A stretch of 33,908 bases of DNA from an uncultured Mycoplasmatota bacterium (GTDB lineage: Bacteria > Bacillota_I > Bacilli_A > RF39 > UBA660): assembly GCA_947302655.1 (NCBI GenBank), contig CAMYVW010000005.1, forward strand, positions 1 to 33,908, in the 5' to 3' direction. The translations under genes and the position numbers were made by a program. Numbering within the stretch: position 1 is the stretch's first letter; the number at the start of each line of letters is the position of its first letter. The notes under the pieces were generated by a model, which saw only the letters and a program-made list of their open reading frames with translations, was not told the origin of the DNA and ran no database searches. Positions 17,881-25,528 of the stretch are shown piece after piece.

Positions 17881-18318
17881 ATGAAATTAAAAAATATGTC
17901 TCGTGAAGAATTAGAAATGTTAAGTTATGCTGAAATAGCATCACTTATACTAACTGAAAACAAGAAAAAAATGAAAATAGCTGAGGTATTTAAAAAGATA
18001 TGTGATTTACTTGGTTTATCAAACGCAGAGTATGAAAATGGAATATCTGAGTTTTTTGAAATAGTTTCAACAAATAAGCTATTTACCGTTCTTCCAGGAG
18101 GTTTCTGTGACCTTAAAGTTCGTCATAAGACTAAAGTTGTTGTTGATGATGAAGATGAAGAAGGTTTAGTTGAAGAAGAATCTGAAGATGAAGAAATTGA
18201 ATCAGATGAGGAAAATGAAGAAATCTTCTATGATGACTCAGCTGAAGATGATGATGTTTGTGACGATGATGAGTTACAAGATTTTGTTATAATTGATGAA
18301 GATGAAGCAAACTCTTAG
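17881..18318 (+). CDS. rpoE: RNA polymerase delta subunit
   Basis: Delta is a Bacilli-type RNA polymerase accessory subunit that promotes enzyme recycling and promoter selectivity. The 145 residues split into an N-terminal HARE-HTH fold (about 1-85, including MLSYAEIASLILTENKKKM and FTVLPGGFCDLK) and a C-terminal tail of nearly continuous Asp and Glu from about residue 90. This acidic tail is the hallmark of the subunit. An ideal TAGGAGGAAAA ribosome site precedes the ATG. Its presence is good evidence for a Bacilli host. It lies 12 bases after argS. Confidence 0.95.
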   Translation: MKLKNMSREELEMLSYAEIASLILTENKKKMKIAEVFKKICDLLGLSNAEYENGISEFFEIVSTNKLFTVLPGGFCDLKVRHKTKVVVDDEDEEGLVEEESEDEEIESDEENEEIFYDDSAEDDDVCDDDELQDFVIIDEDEANS

Positions 18319-18370
18319 ATTATTTAATTGTTTTTATAAAGTTAAATAATTAATAATATAGGAGGAAATT

Positions 18371-19435
18371 ATGTTTAAAAGATTAGACGCAATCGTTGAA
18401 AAATATGAAGAATTAGAAAAAGAATTATCTACACCTGAAGTTTTAAATGATTATAATAAATTAAAAAACCTTTCTAAAGAAAAAAGTGATTTAGAAGAAA
18501 CTTATTTAAAGTATAATGAGTACAAAAAAACAAAAAATGATTTAGAAGAAGCAGAACAAATGAAAAATGATCCTGAACTTGGTGAAATGGCTCAGCTTGA
18601 AATTAGTGAACTTAAAACTAAACTTGAGCAACTTCAATCTGAATTAGAAATACTTCTTGTTGCTAAAGATGAAAATGATGGCAAAAATGTTATCATGGAA
18701 ATAAGAGGTGCAGCAGGTGGTGACGAAGCAAACATCTTTGCTGGAGATTTATTTAGAATGTATTCATATTATGCAGAAAGGCAAGGTTGGAAAATTGAAG
18801 TAATCAATGAAGTTCAGGGAAGTAGTGGAGGATTTTCCCAAATTGAGTGCATGATTAAAGGAAATGACGTTTATTCAAAGTTAAAGTATGAAAGCGGTTC
18901 ACATAGAGTGCAGCGTGTTCCTGTAACAGAGACTCAAGGAAGGGTACATACGTCAACTGCAACAGTATTGGTAATGCCTGAAGTTGAAGATGTAAATATT
19001 GATGTTAAAGAATCTGATTTAAAAATAGATGTATTTCACTCAAGTGGTGCTGGAGGACAGTCAGTAAATACATCAAATAGTGCAGTTCGTATAACACATG
19101 TTCCTACAGGAGTAGCTGTTGCTTGTCAAACTGAAAGAAGTCAATTACTTAATAAGGAAAAAGCAATGCAACTTCTTAAGATTAAATTAAATGATGAAAT
19201 TCAACATAAACAAGAACAAGAACTAGGTGCTGAAAGAAAATCAAAAATTGGTACTGGAGATAGATCTGAAAAAATTAGGACTTACAACTATCCTCAAAAC
19301 AGGGTAACAGATCATAGAATAAATTTTTCTGTAATGGAATTAGACAGAGTTATGAATGGTCATTTAGATGCAATTATAGATGCATTAATTAATGAAGATT
19401 TAAAATTAAAATTAGCTGGTGAATCATTTGAATAA
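18371..19435 (+). CDS. prfA: Peptide chain release factor 1
   Basis: RF1 recognises UAA and UAG stop codons and triggers peptide release. The 354-residue protein has the N-terminal coiled coil, the codon-reading PxT motif as PVT (184-186) within GSHRVQRVPVTETQGRVH, and the catalytic GGQ (228-230) in HSSGAGGQSVNTSNS. The PVT form marks RF1 rather than RF2, whose motif is SPF. The ATG follows an ATAGGAGGAAA ribosome site. The next gene, prmC, methylates the GGQ glutamine and overlaps its last bases. Two thirds of the window's stops are TAA, as expected in so AT-rich DNA. Confidence 0.98.
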   Translation: MFKRLDAIVEKYEELEKELSTPEVLNDYNKLKNLSKEKSDLEETYLKYNEYKKTKNDLEEAEQMKNDPELGEMAQLEISELKTKLEQLQSELEILLVAKDENDGKNVIMEIRGAAGGDEANIFAGDLFRMYSYYAERQGWKIEVINEVQGSSGGFSQIECMIKGNDVYSKLKYESGSHRVQRVPVTETQGRVHTSTATVLVMPEVEDVNIDVKESDLKIDVFHSSGAGGQSVNTSNSAVRITHVPTGVAVACQTERSQLLNKEKAMQLLKIKLNDEIQHKQEQELGAERKSKIGTGDRSEKIRTYNYPQNRVTDHRINFSVMELDRVMNGHLDAIIDALINEDLKLKLAGESFE

Positions 19436-20162
19436 TAGTGTTTCACAAGCAGATTTAAATGAAATAAAAAAACAATATCAAGGAGAAGACCTTGATATTG
19501 TTTTAAATAAAATAGCAAGTGGTTATCCAGTACAATACGTTTTAGGAAATGTAAACTTTTGTGGAAATAATATAAAAGTAAATGAAAACGTACTTATACC
19601 AAGATTTGAAACAGAGTTTCTAGTGGATTTAATAAAAAGAACTATACCAAATGATGCATCTTTAAAAATGATTGATTTAGGAACTGGTAGTGGATGTATA
19701 GCGATATCATTAGCAAAAATATTCCCAAATAGTAAAATAACTGGAATAGATATAAGTAATAAAGCAATTGATATTGCTGAACACAACAAAGAATTAAATA
19801 AAGTAACAAATGTTACTTTCAATACTTCAGATATGAAATTAATAGAAAATTATAATGGATTTAATATTATTATAAGTAATCCACCATATGTATCAAAGGA
19901 AGAAGAAACGGGTCCTGAAACTAAATATGAACCTCAAAATGCAATTTTTGCATCAAATAATGGTTTATATTATTATGAAGATATATTAAAAAAAGTGTCA
20001 TTAAGTACTAATAAACCAGATCATATATTTTTTGAAATTGGAATGAATCAATCAAATCCAATTTTAAAAATTTCAAATAAATACTTACCTAACTACACAT
20101 GTGATACACATAAAGATCTAGCTGGTAAAGATAGATATATTCATATCTATTTGAATAAATAA
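19428..20162 (+). CDS. prmC: Release factor glutamine methyltransferase PrmC (HemK)
   Basis: PrmC methylates the glutamine of the GGQ loop of release factors. It has the linker LIPRFETEFLVDLI, the SAM-binding MIDLGTGSGCIAISLAK and the substrate-gripping NPPYV (ISNPPYVSKEEE). The ending is GKDRYIHIYL, typical of the family. I propose a TTG start at 19428, four bases after GGTGAA; a GTG at 19419 is the alternative. Either way the protein is about 244-247 residues, roughly 35-40 shorter than usual, because the N-terminal helical substrate-binding domain is reduced. The last eight bases of prfA overlap the start, implying coupling. Confidence 0.94.
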   Translation: MNNSVSQADLNEIKKQYQGEDLDIVLNKIASGYPVQYVLGNVNFCGNNIKVNENVLIPRFETEFLVDLIKRTIPNDASLKMIDLGTGSGCIAISLAKIFPNSKITGIDISNKAIDIAEHNKELNKVTNVTFNTSDMKLIENYNGFNIIISNPPYVSKEEETGPETKYEPQNAIFASNNGLYYYEDILKKVSLSTNKPDHIFFEIGMNQSNPILKISNKYLPNYTCDTHKDLAGKDRYIHIYLNK

Positions 20163-20215
20163 AAACTATTTTTCCCATTATTATCTTAGGTGATAATATG
20201 AGAAAAATAGTTTTT
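20161..20215. promoter_or_regulatory. Long inverted repeat enclosing the spoIIR ribosome site
   Basis: AAAAACTATTTTTC (20161-20174) is perfectly complementary to GAAAAATAGTTTTT (20202-20215). The 27 bases between them hold the spoIIR ribosome site and its ATG. The right arm lies in codons 2-6 of spoIIR and is followed by two more T, so the hairpin could act as a prmC terminator and also hide the spoIIR start in read-through transcripts. Confidence 0.55.
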
Positions 20216-20698
20216 TTATTGTTTATCTTTATTGTAATAATTCTTGTTATATGTAGTAAAGAGAAATATCTAATTCCAGATAATGCAATAAGAATTAGAA
20301 TTATTGCTAATAGTGATGATATTAACGATCAGAAAGTTAAAAGTGAAGTTAAAAATAAAGTAAATGAATTTTTATATGAAAAGTTTCAAGGAATAAAGAC
20401 ATATAAAGATGCAGATAAAGTTGTTAAAGATAATATTAGAGAAATTGATAGAATTGTATCAGAAATATCTAATGATTTTAATATATCATATGGGCAAAAT
20501 TATTTTCCTTCCAAAGAATATAAAGGAATGACATATAAAGAAGGAAATTATAACTCACTAATTATTAAACTTGGAAGAGGAGAAGGACTTAATTTCTGGT
20601 GTGTATTATTTCCTCCATTATGTTTAATAGATGAAGAAAACATGGACAATATAACGTATACTTTGTATGTAAAAAAACTTCTAAAAAACATAAAGTAA
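20198..20698 (+). CDS. spoIIR: Stage II sporulation protein R
   Basis: SpoIIR is made in the forespore and secreted to activate the SpoIIGA protease, which processes pro-sigma-E in the mother cell. The 166 residues start with one membrane or signal segment (about 3-20, mostly Ile/Leu/Val/Phe). Next comes IPDNAIRIRIIANSDDINDQ, with the family's conserved RIxANSD. The end has GEGLNFWCVLFPPLCLID, the most conserved block of SpoIIR. The gene lies after prmC, as in Bacillus. The ATG has GGTGAT three bases before it, but that site falls within the loop of a 14-bp inverted repeat. This gene is strong evidence for endospore formation. Confidence 0.95.
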   Translation: MRKIVFLLFIFIVIILVICSKEKYLIPDNAIRIRIIANSDDINDQKVKSEVKNKVNEFLYEKFQGIKTYKDADKVVKDNIREIDRIVSEISNDFNISYGQNYFPSKEYKGMTYKEGNYNSLIIKLGRGEGLNFWCVLFPPLCLIDEENMDNITYTLYVKKLLKNIK

Positions 20699-20711
20699 CA
20701 TACAATTAATT

Positions 20712-21233
20712 ATGGTATTAATATTATATATAGAAACAATTTTAATAGCGATAAGTTTAAGTATGGATGCGTTTTCTCTTGCGATAAGTTTATCCACATT
20801 AAAGTTAAAAAATATAAAAGTATACAGGTATGCTTTTATGGTAGGTTTATTTCATTTTATAATGCCTATTGGGGGGAACTTGTTAAGAAAAATAATTGAT
20901 AAAATAATAATTGTTCCTTCAAAAACCTTATTTATAATAATAATTATATTTATTATAATTGGAATATTGCTTGATAAGGAAAACAATATATCTAAAAAAA
21001 TCTTAAATCCAATATTATTTGCATTCATAGTAAGTATAGATAGTTTCTCAGTTGGTGTATCGCTTAATAAAAGTATTCTTATAATATCTTGCGGTATATT
21101 TTCTGTAACAAGTAGTTTATTTACATTAATAGGTTTTAAAATTGGAAATATTATTTATAATAATTCAACTAAATATACTAAATTTATATCGATATCAATA
21201 CTTATCATAGTAATTATTTTAAAGTTAATATGA
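20712..21233 (+). CDS. MntP/YtaF-like membrane protein (putative manganese efflux)
   Basis: The 173-residue protein consists almost wholly of membrane segments (about six). It shows the two internal repeats of the MntP family: SLSMDAFSLAIS near residue 16 and VSIDSFSVGVS near residue 108, each with the Asp expected to contact the metal. MntP pumps Mn2+ out of the cell; YtaF is a sporulation-linked relative. A mntP-like gene also occurs shortly after spoIIR in Bacillus, so synteny supports the call. No good ribosome site precedes the ATG at 20712, which lies 13 bases after spoIIR; translational coupling to spoIIR would explain this. The substrate is inferred from the family. Confidence 0.85.
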   Translation: MVLILYIETILIAISLSMDAFSLAISLSTLKLKNIKVYRYAFMVGLFHFIMPIGGNLLRKIIDKIIIVPSKTLFIIIIIFIIIGILLDKENNISKKILNPILFAFIVSIDSFSVGVSLNKSILIISCGIFSVTSSLFTLIGFKIGNIIYNNSTKYTKFISISILIIVIILKLI

Positions 21234-21256
21234 GTGTAAATTAATCATGAGATTTA

Positions 21257-21285
21257 TTGACAAAAAGCGCCCAAAAACATATATT
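21257..21285 (+). promoter_or_regulatory. Sigma-A promoter for the aldolase-murA unit
   Basis: A perfect TTGACA (21257-21262) is followed after 17 bases by TATATT (21280-21285). The aldolase ATG is only 16 bases downstream of the -10, leaving a leader just long enough for GGTGAT. Confidence 0.8.
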
Positions 21286-21301
21286 AAAATTAGGTGATAG
21301 T

Positions 21302-22141
21302 ATGAACTTGAAAGAAATATTATTAAAAGCAAAGAATGAACACTATGCAATTCCACAATTTAACATAAATAACTTAGAGTGGGCAAAATATATATTGGAA
21401 GTATGTGAGGAAGAAAAAAGTCCAGTTTTCTTAGGCGTTTCTCAAGGTGCTATGAAATATATGGGTGGCTTTGATGTAGTTGTTGGCATGATTAATGGTT
21501 TAAAGAAAGATTTAAATATTACTATACCCGTAATGGTGCATTTAGATCATTCACCAACAGTAGAACTTTGCAAAAGTGCTGTAGATGCCGGTTTTGATTC
21601 AATTATGTTTGACGGGTCTAAATATGATTATGAAAAAAATGTAAGACTAACAAATGAAGTAAAAGCATATTTAAAAGACCAATTATTTGAAGCCGAAATA
21701 GGAAAAATAGGTGGAGAAGAAGACGGAATAGCAAGTACAGAATATTTTACATCCTTATCAGAAGCCGAAGATTTTATTAGTAAAACAAATATTGATATGT
21801 TAGCACCAGCTTTAGGTTCTGTTCACGGAATTTATAAGGGAGAACCAAATATTCAAACTGATGTAATGAAAGAAATTTCTGAAAAAACAAATATGCCTCT
21901 TGTACTTCATGGTGGAAGTGGATTACCAGAAAACATATTAAAAGAGTGCATAAAAAATGGAATAACAAAAATTAATTTTAATACCGAATTACAAATTTCA
22001 TGGCATAATGGAGTACTAGATTTTATAGCTAATAATAAAGATGTTTATGATCCAAGAAAAGTTATATCATCTGGTGAAGAAAACATGAAATCAACTATAA
22101 GAGAATATATTAATATCCTAGGTTCAAAAGGGAAAGCTTAA
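21302..22141 (+). CDS. fba: Class II fructose/tagatose-bisphosphate aldolase
   Basis: This zinc enzyme cleaves fructose-1,6-bisphosphate to glyceraldehyde-3-phosphate and dihydroxyacetone phosphate in glycolysis. The 279 residues show FNINNLEW near the start, VMVHLDHSPTVELCKSAVDAG with the catalytic Asp and a zinc His, ALGSVHGIYKGEP with a second zinc His, and LVLHGGSGLPENI with the third. The frame is open from 21257 but the promoter occupies that part. The ATG at 21302 follows GGTGAT by three bases. The fba-murA neighbourhood is common in Firmicutes. Specificity between fructose and tagatose bisphosphate cannot be settled from sequence by eye. Confidence 0.95.
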   Translation: MNLKEILLKAKNEHYAIPQFNINNLEWAKYILEVCEEEKSPVFLGVSQGAMKYMGGFDVVVGMINGLKKDLNITIPVMVHLDHSPTVELCKSAVDAGFDSIMFDGSKYDYEKNVRLTNEVKAYLKDQLFEAEIGKIGGEEDGIASTEYFTSLSEAEDFISKTNIDMLAPALGSVHGIYKGEPNIQTDVMKEISEKTNMPLVLHGGSGLPENILKECIKNGITKINFNTELQISWHNGVLDFIANNKDVYDPRKVISSGEENMKSTIREYINILGSKGKA

Positions 22142-22142
22142 T

Positions 22143-23396
22143 ATGAAAAAAATAGTTATAAATGGAGGGAAACCATTATCAGGAAAAATAGGTATTTCTG
22201 GAGCTAAAAATAGTGCAGTTGCTATAATACCTGCATCTATTTTGTGTGATGAAAATGTTAAAGTGTATAATGTACCTAATATAAGTGACCGTGATGCTTT
22301 AATTGATATTCTTAATTTACTTAATTGTGAAACTATGGTTAAAGATGACATGTTAAGTATTGATACTTCAAATGTTATTAATAAAAAAATACCACTAGAA
22401 CTTAGTAAAAAAATGAGAGCATCATACTATTTTATGGGAGCTTTACTATCTAAGTTTAAACACGTTGAAATGTTTTTTCCTGGAGGATGCAATATAGGTA
22501 AAAGACCTATAGATATACATATTAAAGGATTTGAAGCTTTAGGCGCCAAAGTAACAATAAACGGTGATTTATATACAATTGATGCAGAAGAACTTGTTGG
22601 TACAAAAATAACTTTAGATTTTGCAAGTGTTGGAGCAACAATTAATATAATGCTTGCTGCTGTTAAAGCTAAAGGCAAAACAATTATAAAGAATGCTGCA
22701 AGAGAAGCTGAAATTGTAAATATAGCTACTTATTTAAATAATATGGGTGCAAGAATAACTGGTGCCGGTACAAGTGAAATACATATTGAAGGTGTTGATT
22801 ATCTTCATAAAGCAATGATAGAAGTAATACCTGATAGAATTGAAGCTGGTACTTATATTATTCTAGGAGCTATGATAGGTGATAATTTAAAAATAGACAA
22901 TATTATACCTGATCATATTAATGCATTATTATCAAAACTTGATGATATGAATATAAAGTATGAGTTGAATGAAAATAATATTATTATATCTAAGTGTGAA
23001 AACATAAAACCTACGAATATAAAAACTGCAGTGTTTCCAGGATTTCCAACTGATATAGCTCAACCAATGATGGTTCTACTTACACAAGCAAATGGTGTGT
23101 CAATGTATGAAGAAACTATATGGGAAAGCCGTATGGGACACGTTAAGTATCTAAATAAATTAGGTGCAAATATTAAAAATGGCAACACTAATGCAGTAGT
23201 AATTGGTTCAACACCACTTCATGGATGTGAAGTTGAAGCAACAGATCTACGTGGTGGAGCTGCCATGGTATTAGCTGGTTTAATAGCTGATGGAACAACG
23301 AAAATTATCTCAATAGAGCATATATTAAGAGGATATGATAATATAATTGAAAAACTAAAAAATGTTGGTGCTGATATAGATTTAATCGAAGAATAA
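22143..23396 (+). CDS. murA: UDP-N-acetylglucosamine 1-carboxyvinyltransferase (MurA)
   Basis: MurA transfers enolpyruvate from PEP to UDP-GlcNAc, the first committed step of peptidoglycan synthesis, and is the target of fosfomycin. The 417 residues have LSGKIGISGAKNSAVAIIPA at the N-terminus and FFPGGCNIGKRPIDIH with the catalytic Cys116, so fosfomycin sensitivity is expected. Later motifs include DRIEAGTYI, FPTDIAQPMMVL and DLRGGAAMVLAG, all in order. It starts one base after the aldolase stop, with only a weak AAAGGG site, so coupled translation is likely. Many Firmicutes carry two murA copies; this is one. Confidence 0.98.
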   Translation: MKKIVINGGKPLSGKIGISGAKNSAVAIIPASILCDENVKVYNVPNISDRDALIDILNLLNCETMVKDDMLSIDTSNVINKKIPLELSKKMRASYYFMGALLSKFKHVEMFFPGGCNIGKRPIDIHIKGFEALGAKVTINGDLYTIDAEELVGTKITLDFASVGATINIMLAAVKAKGKTIIKNAAREAEIVNIATYLNNMGARITGAGTSEIHIEGVDYLHKAMIEVIPDRIEAGTYIILGAMIGDNLKIDNIIPDHINALLSKLDDMNIKYELNENNIIISKCENIKPTNIKTAVFPGFPTDIAQPMMVLLTQANGVSMYEETIWESRMGHVKYLNKLGANIKNGNTNAVVIGSTPLHGCEVEATDLRGGAAMVLAGLIADGTTKIISIEHILRGYDNIIEKLKNVGADIDLIEE

Positions 23397-23438
23397 ATAT
23401 TTAAAAGTCAATAAATATTTATATAATATGCCTGCAAT

Positions 23439-23467
23439 TTGACAAATTAGTGTAAATTTGTTAATAT
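23439..23467 (+). promoter_or_regulatory. Predicted promoter for the structured RNA
   Basis: A perfect TTGACA (23439-23444) is followed after 17 bases by TAATAT (23462-23467), which matches the -10 consensus at four of six positions. Transcription would begin near 23474, just before the first hairpin arm of the RNA. Confidence 0.6.
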
Positions 23468-23469
23468 TA

Positions 23470-23950
23470 ATATGTACATGTGGAGCACTATTCTAGTCAC
23501 ATATGTTGTTTGAAGGTAGGGCTAAAAATCTACCAATCGTGTGAAGACACTTTGTATATATGCTTCTTTCGCCCAGATTGGGGCAGTATATAATTTAAAG
23601 CTTAAGGAAAGTTATAATGGCATATAACCTATAAATCCTTTTGCTACGTCAAATTATTTTTTAATAAAGCACGTGTCGTGAGTGATAGTATGGGATATTA
23701 TTTGAAAATGCTACTTGCAAAAGCGAATAAGAACAGCCTCTATAGTGTTAGGGAAAGCCTCTAGAGTGTATATATTGTAGGTATTAAAGTATGGACTAAG
23801 TGGCAATCGAGTATTGTTAACGATCGAATTAAATGTTGCAATAGATTCAGTAAAGAGAAATCGCCCGAGGGTAACTAAAGGAGTGAATCTAGAGAAATTC
23901 AACTCGACCTAAGCCATAAAATTGATTTACAATATACCATCTATGTATAT
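23470..23950 (+). ncRNA. Large structured RNA, probably OLE RNA
   Basis: About 580 bases between murA and the next gene have no convincing reading frame and a less A/T-biased, patterned sequence unlike the other intergenic gaps. The region has its own promoter, many short complementary arms (ACATGTG with CACATATGT near 23476-23506; GCCC with GGGC near 23571-23585; GAGTGAAT with ATTC-ACTC at 23881-23905) and a 13-base near-perfect direct repeat. It is followed directly by a membrane protein with a DxxxD motif resembling OapA. OLE RNA is a roughly 600-base membrane-associated RNA of low-GC anaerobes and extremophiles whose gene usually lies just upstream of oapA. Size, location and neighbour fit. 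RNase P RNA and tmRNA were considered and do not fit. I could not compare it to the OLE covariance model; both ends are approximate. Confidence 0.7.
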
Positions 23951-23980
23951 TTAAGTAGAAGAACTTTATGTGGAGGATTA

Positions 23981-24496
23981 ATGAAAAAATTAAATTGGCC
24001 CATTAAAGTTTTTTTTATTACTTTTATTTTAGCAGCAATATTTAGTGCTGCAAGTAACTTACTTGCTGATTTAAATATTATAATGCTATGTATAGCATTA
24101 GTAATAGTTATATCAATAGGAATACTATTTGATATGATAGGTGTTGCTGCACTAACAAGTAAAAAAGAAAACTTTCATGCTATGGCATCAAAAAAAATTA
24201 AAGGTGCAAAAGAAACAATAAATTTACTTAATAAATCTACTATGGTAGCAACAATATGTAATGATGTAGTTGGTGATATTTGTGGTATTGTTAGTGGTGG
24301 ATTAGGAGCTGTTTTAGCAATAACAATTGCAAATAATACTTCTCTTAATATTGTTATATCAACAATAATTGTAACAGCATTTATATCTGGTTTTACTGTA
24401 GGTGGAAAGGCACTTGGAAAATCAACAGCAACAAAAAATGCTGATAAGATAATTTTTTTAACAGCTAAAATCAAGAAAGTGTTAACTTTTAAGTAA
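23981..24496 (+). CDS. oapA: OapA-like membrane protein (OLE RNA partner)
   Basis: The 171-residue protein has about four membrane segments (near 8-28, 33-55, 103-121 and 124-142). After the second is a basic stretch, SKKIKGAKETINLLNKS. The third is preceded by NDVVGD, a DxxxD motif with Asp95 and Asp99. OapA, the protein that binds OLE RNA in Bacillus halodurans, is a membrane protein with a functionally important DxxxD motif at a similar place. The DUF21-like fold is the wider family. The ATG has an ideal GTGGAGGATT ribosome site directly downstream of the structured RNA. If the RNA is not OLE, this remains an uncharacterised membrane protein. Confidence 0.78.
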   Translation: MKKLNWPIKVFFITFILAAIFSAASNLLADLNIIMLCIALVIVISIGILFDMIGVAALTSKKENFHAMASKKIKGAKETINLLNKSTMVATICNDVVGDICGIVSGGLGAVLAITIANNTSLNIVISTIIVTAFISGFTVGGKALGKSTATKNADKIIFLTAKIKKVLTFK

Positions 24497-24504
24497 TTTT
24501 TTAC

Positions 24505-24532
24505 TTGATAAGGTATTAAAATATGATATAAT
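24505..24532 (+). promoter_or_regulatory. Promoter for rpmE
   Basis: TTGATA (24505-24510) and a perfect TATAAT (24527-24532) are 16 bases apart. The resulting leader of about 50 bases includes a short hairpin (ATGTTA with TAACAT, near 24553-24574) just upstream of the AAAGGAG ribosome site, a possible autoregulatory leader. Confidence 0.65.
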
Positions 24533-24590
24533 ACCTATGCGAATCAAAAAAACTATGTTATGGATTTAACATGGCGAAAGGAGAATAGGA

Positions 24591-24815
24591 ATGAAAAAGA
24601 ATATCCATCCTGAATTAAAAGATTGCACTATTACATGTGCATGCGGAGCATCATTTACTACAAAATCAACAAAAGATAATATTTCAATTGAAGTATGTAG
24701 TGAATGTCATCCTTTCTATACTGGTAAACAAGGAAGAAATAAGAAAACAGGAAATATTGAAAAATTTAATCGTAAATATGGATTAGATAGTAATAAAGAA
24801 AATAAAGCAGCATAA
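24591..24815 (+). CDS. rpmE: Large ribosomal subunit protein bL31 (zinc form)
   Basis: This 74-residue protein is L31. It starts [19 protein letters not shown] and has [13 protein letters not shown] further on. The four cysteines (CAC and CSEC) mark the zinc-binding C+ form rather than the zinc-free paralogue induced by zinc starvation. The AAAGGAG ribosome site is strong. It lies between oapA and rpiB and ends in its own terminator, so it is probably a single-gene unit. In Bacillus rpmE also lies near prfA and murA-type genes. Confidence 0.97.
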   Translation: MKKNIHPELKDCTITCACGASFTTKSTKDNISIEVCSECHPFYTGKQGRNKKTGNIEKFNRKYGLDSNKENKAA

Positions 24816-24828
24816 TGTTGCTTTTTTT
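24804..24828 (+). terminator. Intrinsic terminator after rpmE
   Basis: AAAGCAGCA (24804-24812) pairs with TGTTGCTTT (24816-24824) with one G-U pair; the three-base loop is the rpmE stop codon. The T run continues to 24828. Confidence 0.85.
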
Positions 24829-24874
24829 ATTCATTTATGATTAAGTAATAATTAGAGGGATAAGTGATAAACAA

Positions 24875-25318
24875 ATGAAAATATATATAGCTGCAGATCA
24901 TAAAGGAGTCGCCTTAAAAGAACAAGTTATTGATTATTTAAATAAGAATAATATAACGGTTATTGATACAGAACTAAAAAATTATGAACTAGATGATTAC
25001 CCTGATTTTGCATTTAATGTTTGTGAAAATGTAGTTAAAGATGATGATAGTTTAGGAATCCTTATTTGTGGTAATGGAATTGGAATGAGTATTGCTGCAA
25101 ATAAAGTAGATGGTATAAGAGCTGCAAGAGCAGTTACTGTTGATGATGCATTTAAAGCTAAAAACCATAATGGAGCTAATGTGCTTGCTCTTAGTAGTGA
25201 AGTTGATATAGCAACTACAAAAGAAATCATTGATACATTTTTAGTAACTAAATCTGCAACTGATGAGAGATTCAAAAGAAGAATTAATAAAATTTTAGAT
25301 TATGAGAAAAGGTCATAA
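24875..25318 (+). CDS. rpiB: Ribose-5-phosphate isomerase B
   Basis: RpiB interconverts ribose-5-phosphate and ribulose-5-phosphate in the pentose phosphate pathway. The 147-residue protein has the family's IAADHKGVALKEQV start, DDYPDFAFNVCE, the catalytic CGNGIGMSIAANKVDGIRAA and NVLALSSE. The related LacA/LacB galactose-6-phosphate isomerases are usually paired, whereas this one is alone, which supports RpiB. In Bacillus the equivalent ywlF lies in the same neighbourhood after spoIIR and mntP. The ribosome site is weak; GAGGG lies about 16 bases upstream. It is followed after two bases by a DUF1146 gene. Confidence 0.95.
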   Translation: MKIYIAADHKGVALKEQVIDYLNKNNITVIDTELKNYELDDYPDFAFNVCENVVKDDDSLGILICGNGIGMSIAANKVDGIRAARAVTVDDAFKAKNHNGANVLALSSEVDIATTKEIIDTFLVTKSATDERFKRRINKILDYEKRS

Positions 25319-25320
25319 AA

Positions 25321-25518
25321 ATGAATTATAAAACATATATTTATATTATAAGTGTCTTATTATCCACTTTTGCTTTATCAGGAATTAATTTTAATAATTT
25401 CTTCAAAAAAAATAAAATAATTGAATCTAGATTATTAATTATTTTGTTTTCTTTAGCACTAGGATATTTGGTAGGAACTTTTGTAATAACATTTATTGAG
25501 CTAAGTAAAATTATATAA
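25321..25518 (+). CDS. DUF1146 (YwzB-like) small membrane protein
   Basis: The 65-residue protein has two membrane segments (about 5-23 and 38-60) around a conserved GINFNNFFKKNKIIESRLLI linker. That linker and LALGYLVGTFVI match the DUF1146/YwzB family of Firmicutes, which has no known function. It starts two bases after rpiB and ends 10 bases before spoIID. A family member often neighbours murA and spoIID in Bacillus, so the context here is conserved. Confidence 0.88.
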   Translation: MNYKTYIYIISVLLSTFALSGINFNNFFKKNKIIESRLLIILFSLALGYLVGTFVITFIELSKII

Positions 25519-25528
25519 GGAGATAAAC

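Noticed and set aside
18319-18370. Terminator between rpoE and prfA
   Set aside because: ATTATTTAA and TTAAATAAT can pair, but the stem is all A/T, the loop is long and no T run follows.
23395-23420. Terminator after murA
   Set aside because: The repeated AAATATTT is self-complementary but has no G/C pairs and no T run.
23711-23902. A 63-residue minus-strand reading frame inside the structured RNA
   Set aside because: No ribosome site, no recognisable composition or motif, and it lies antisense to a structured region with its own promoter.
23470-23950. RNase P RNA or tmRNA as identity of the structured region
   Set aside because: It lacks the RNase P conserved segments (for example the full GAGGAAAGUCC block) and has no tmRNA tag frame or CCA-type end. 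Its position beside an OapA-like gene fits OLE better.
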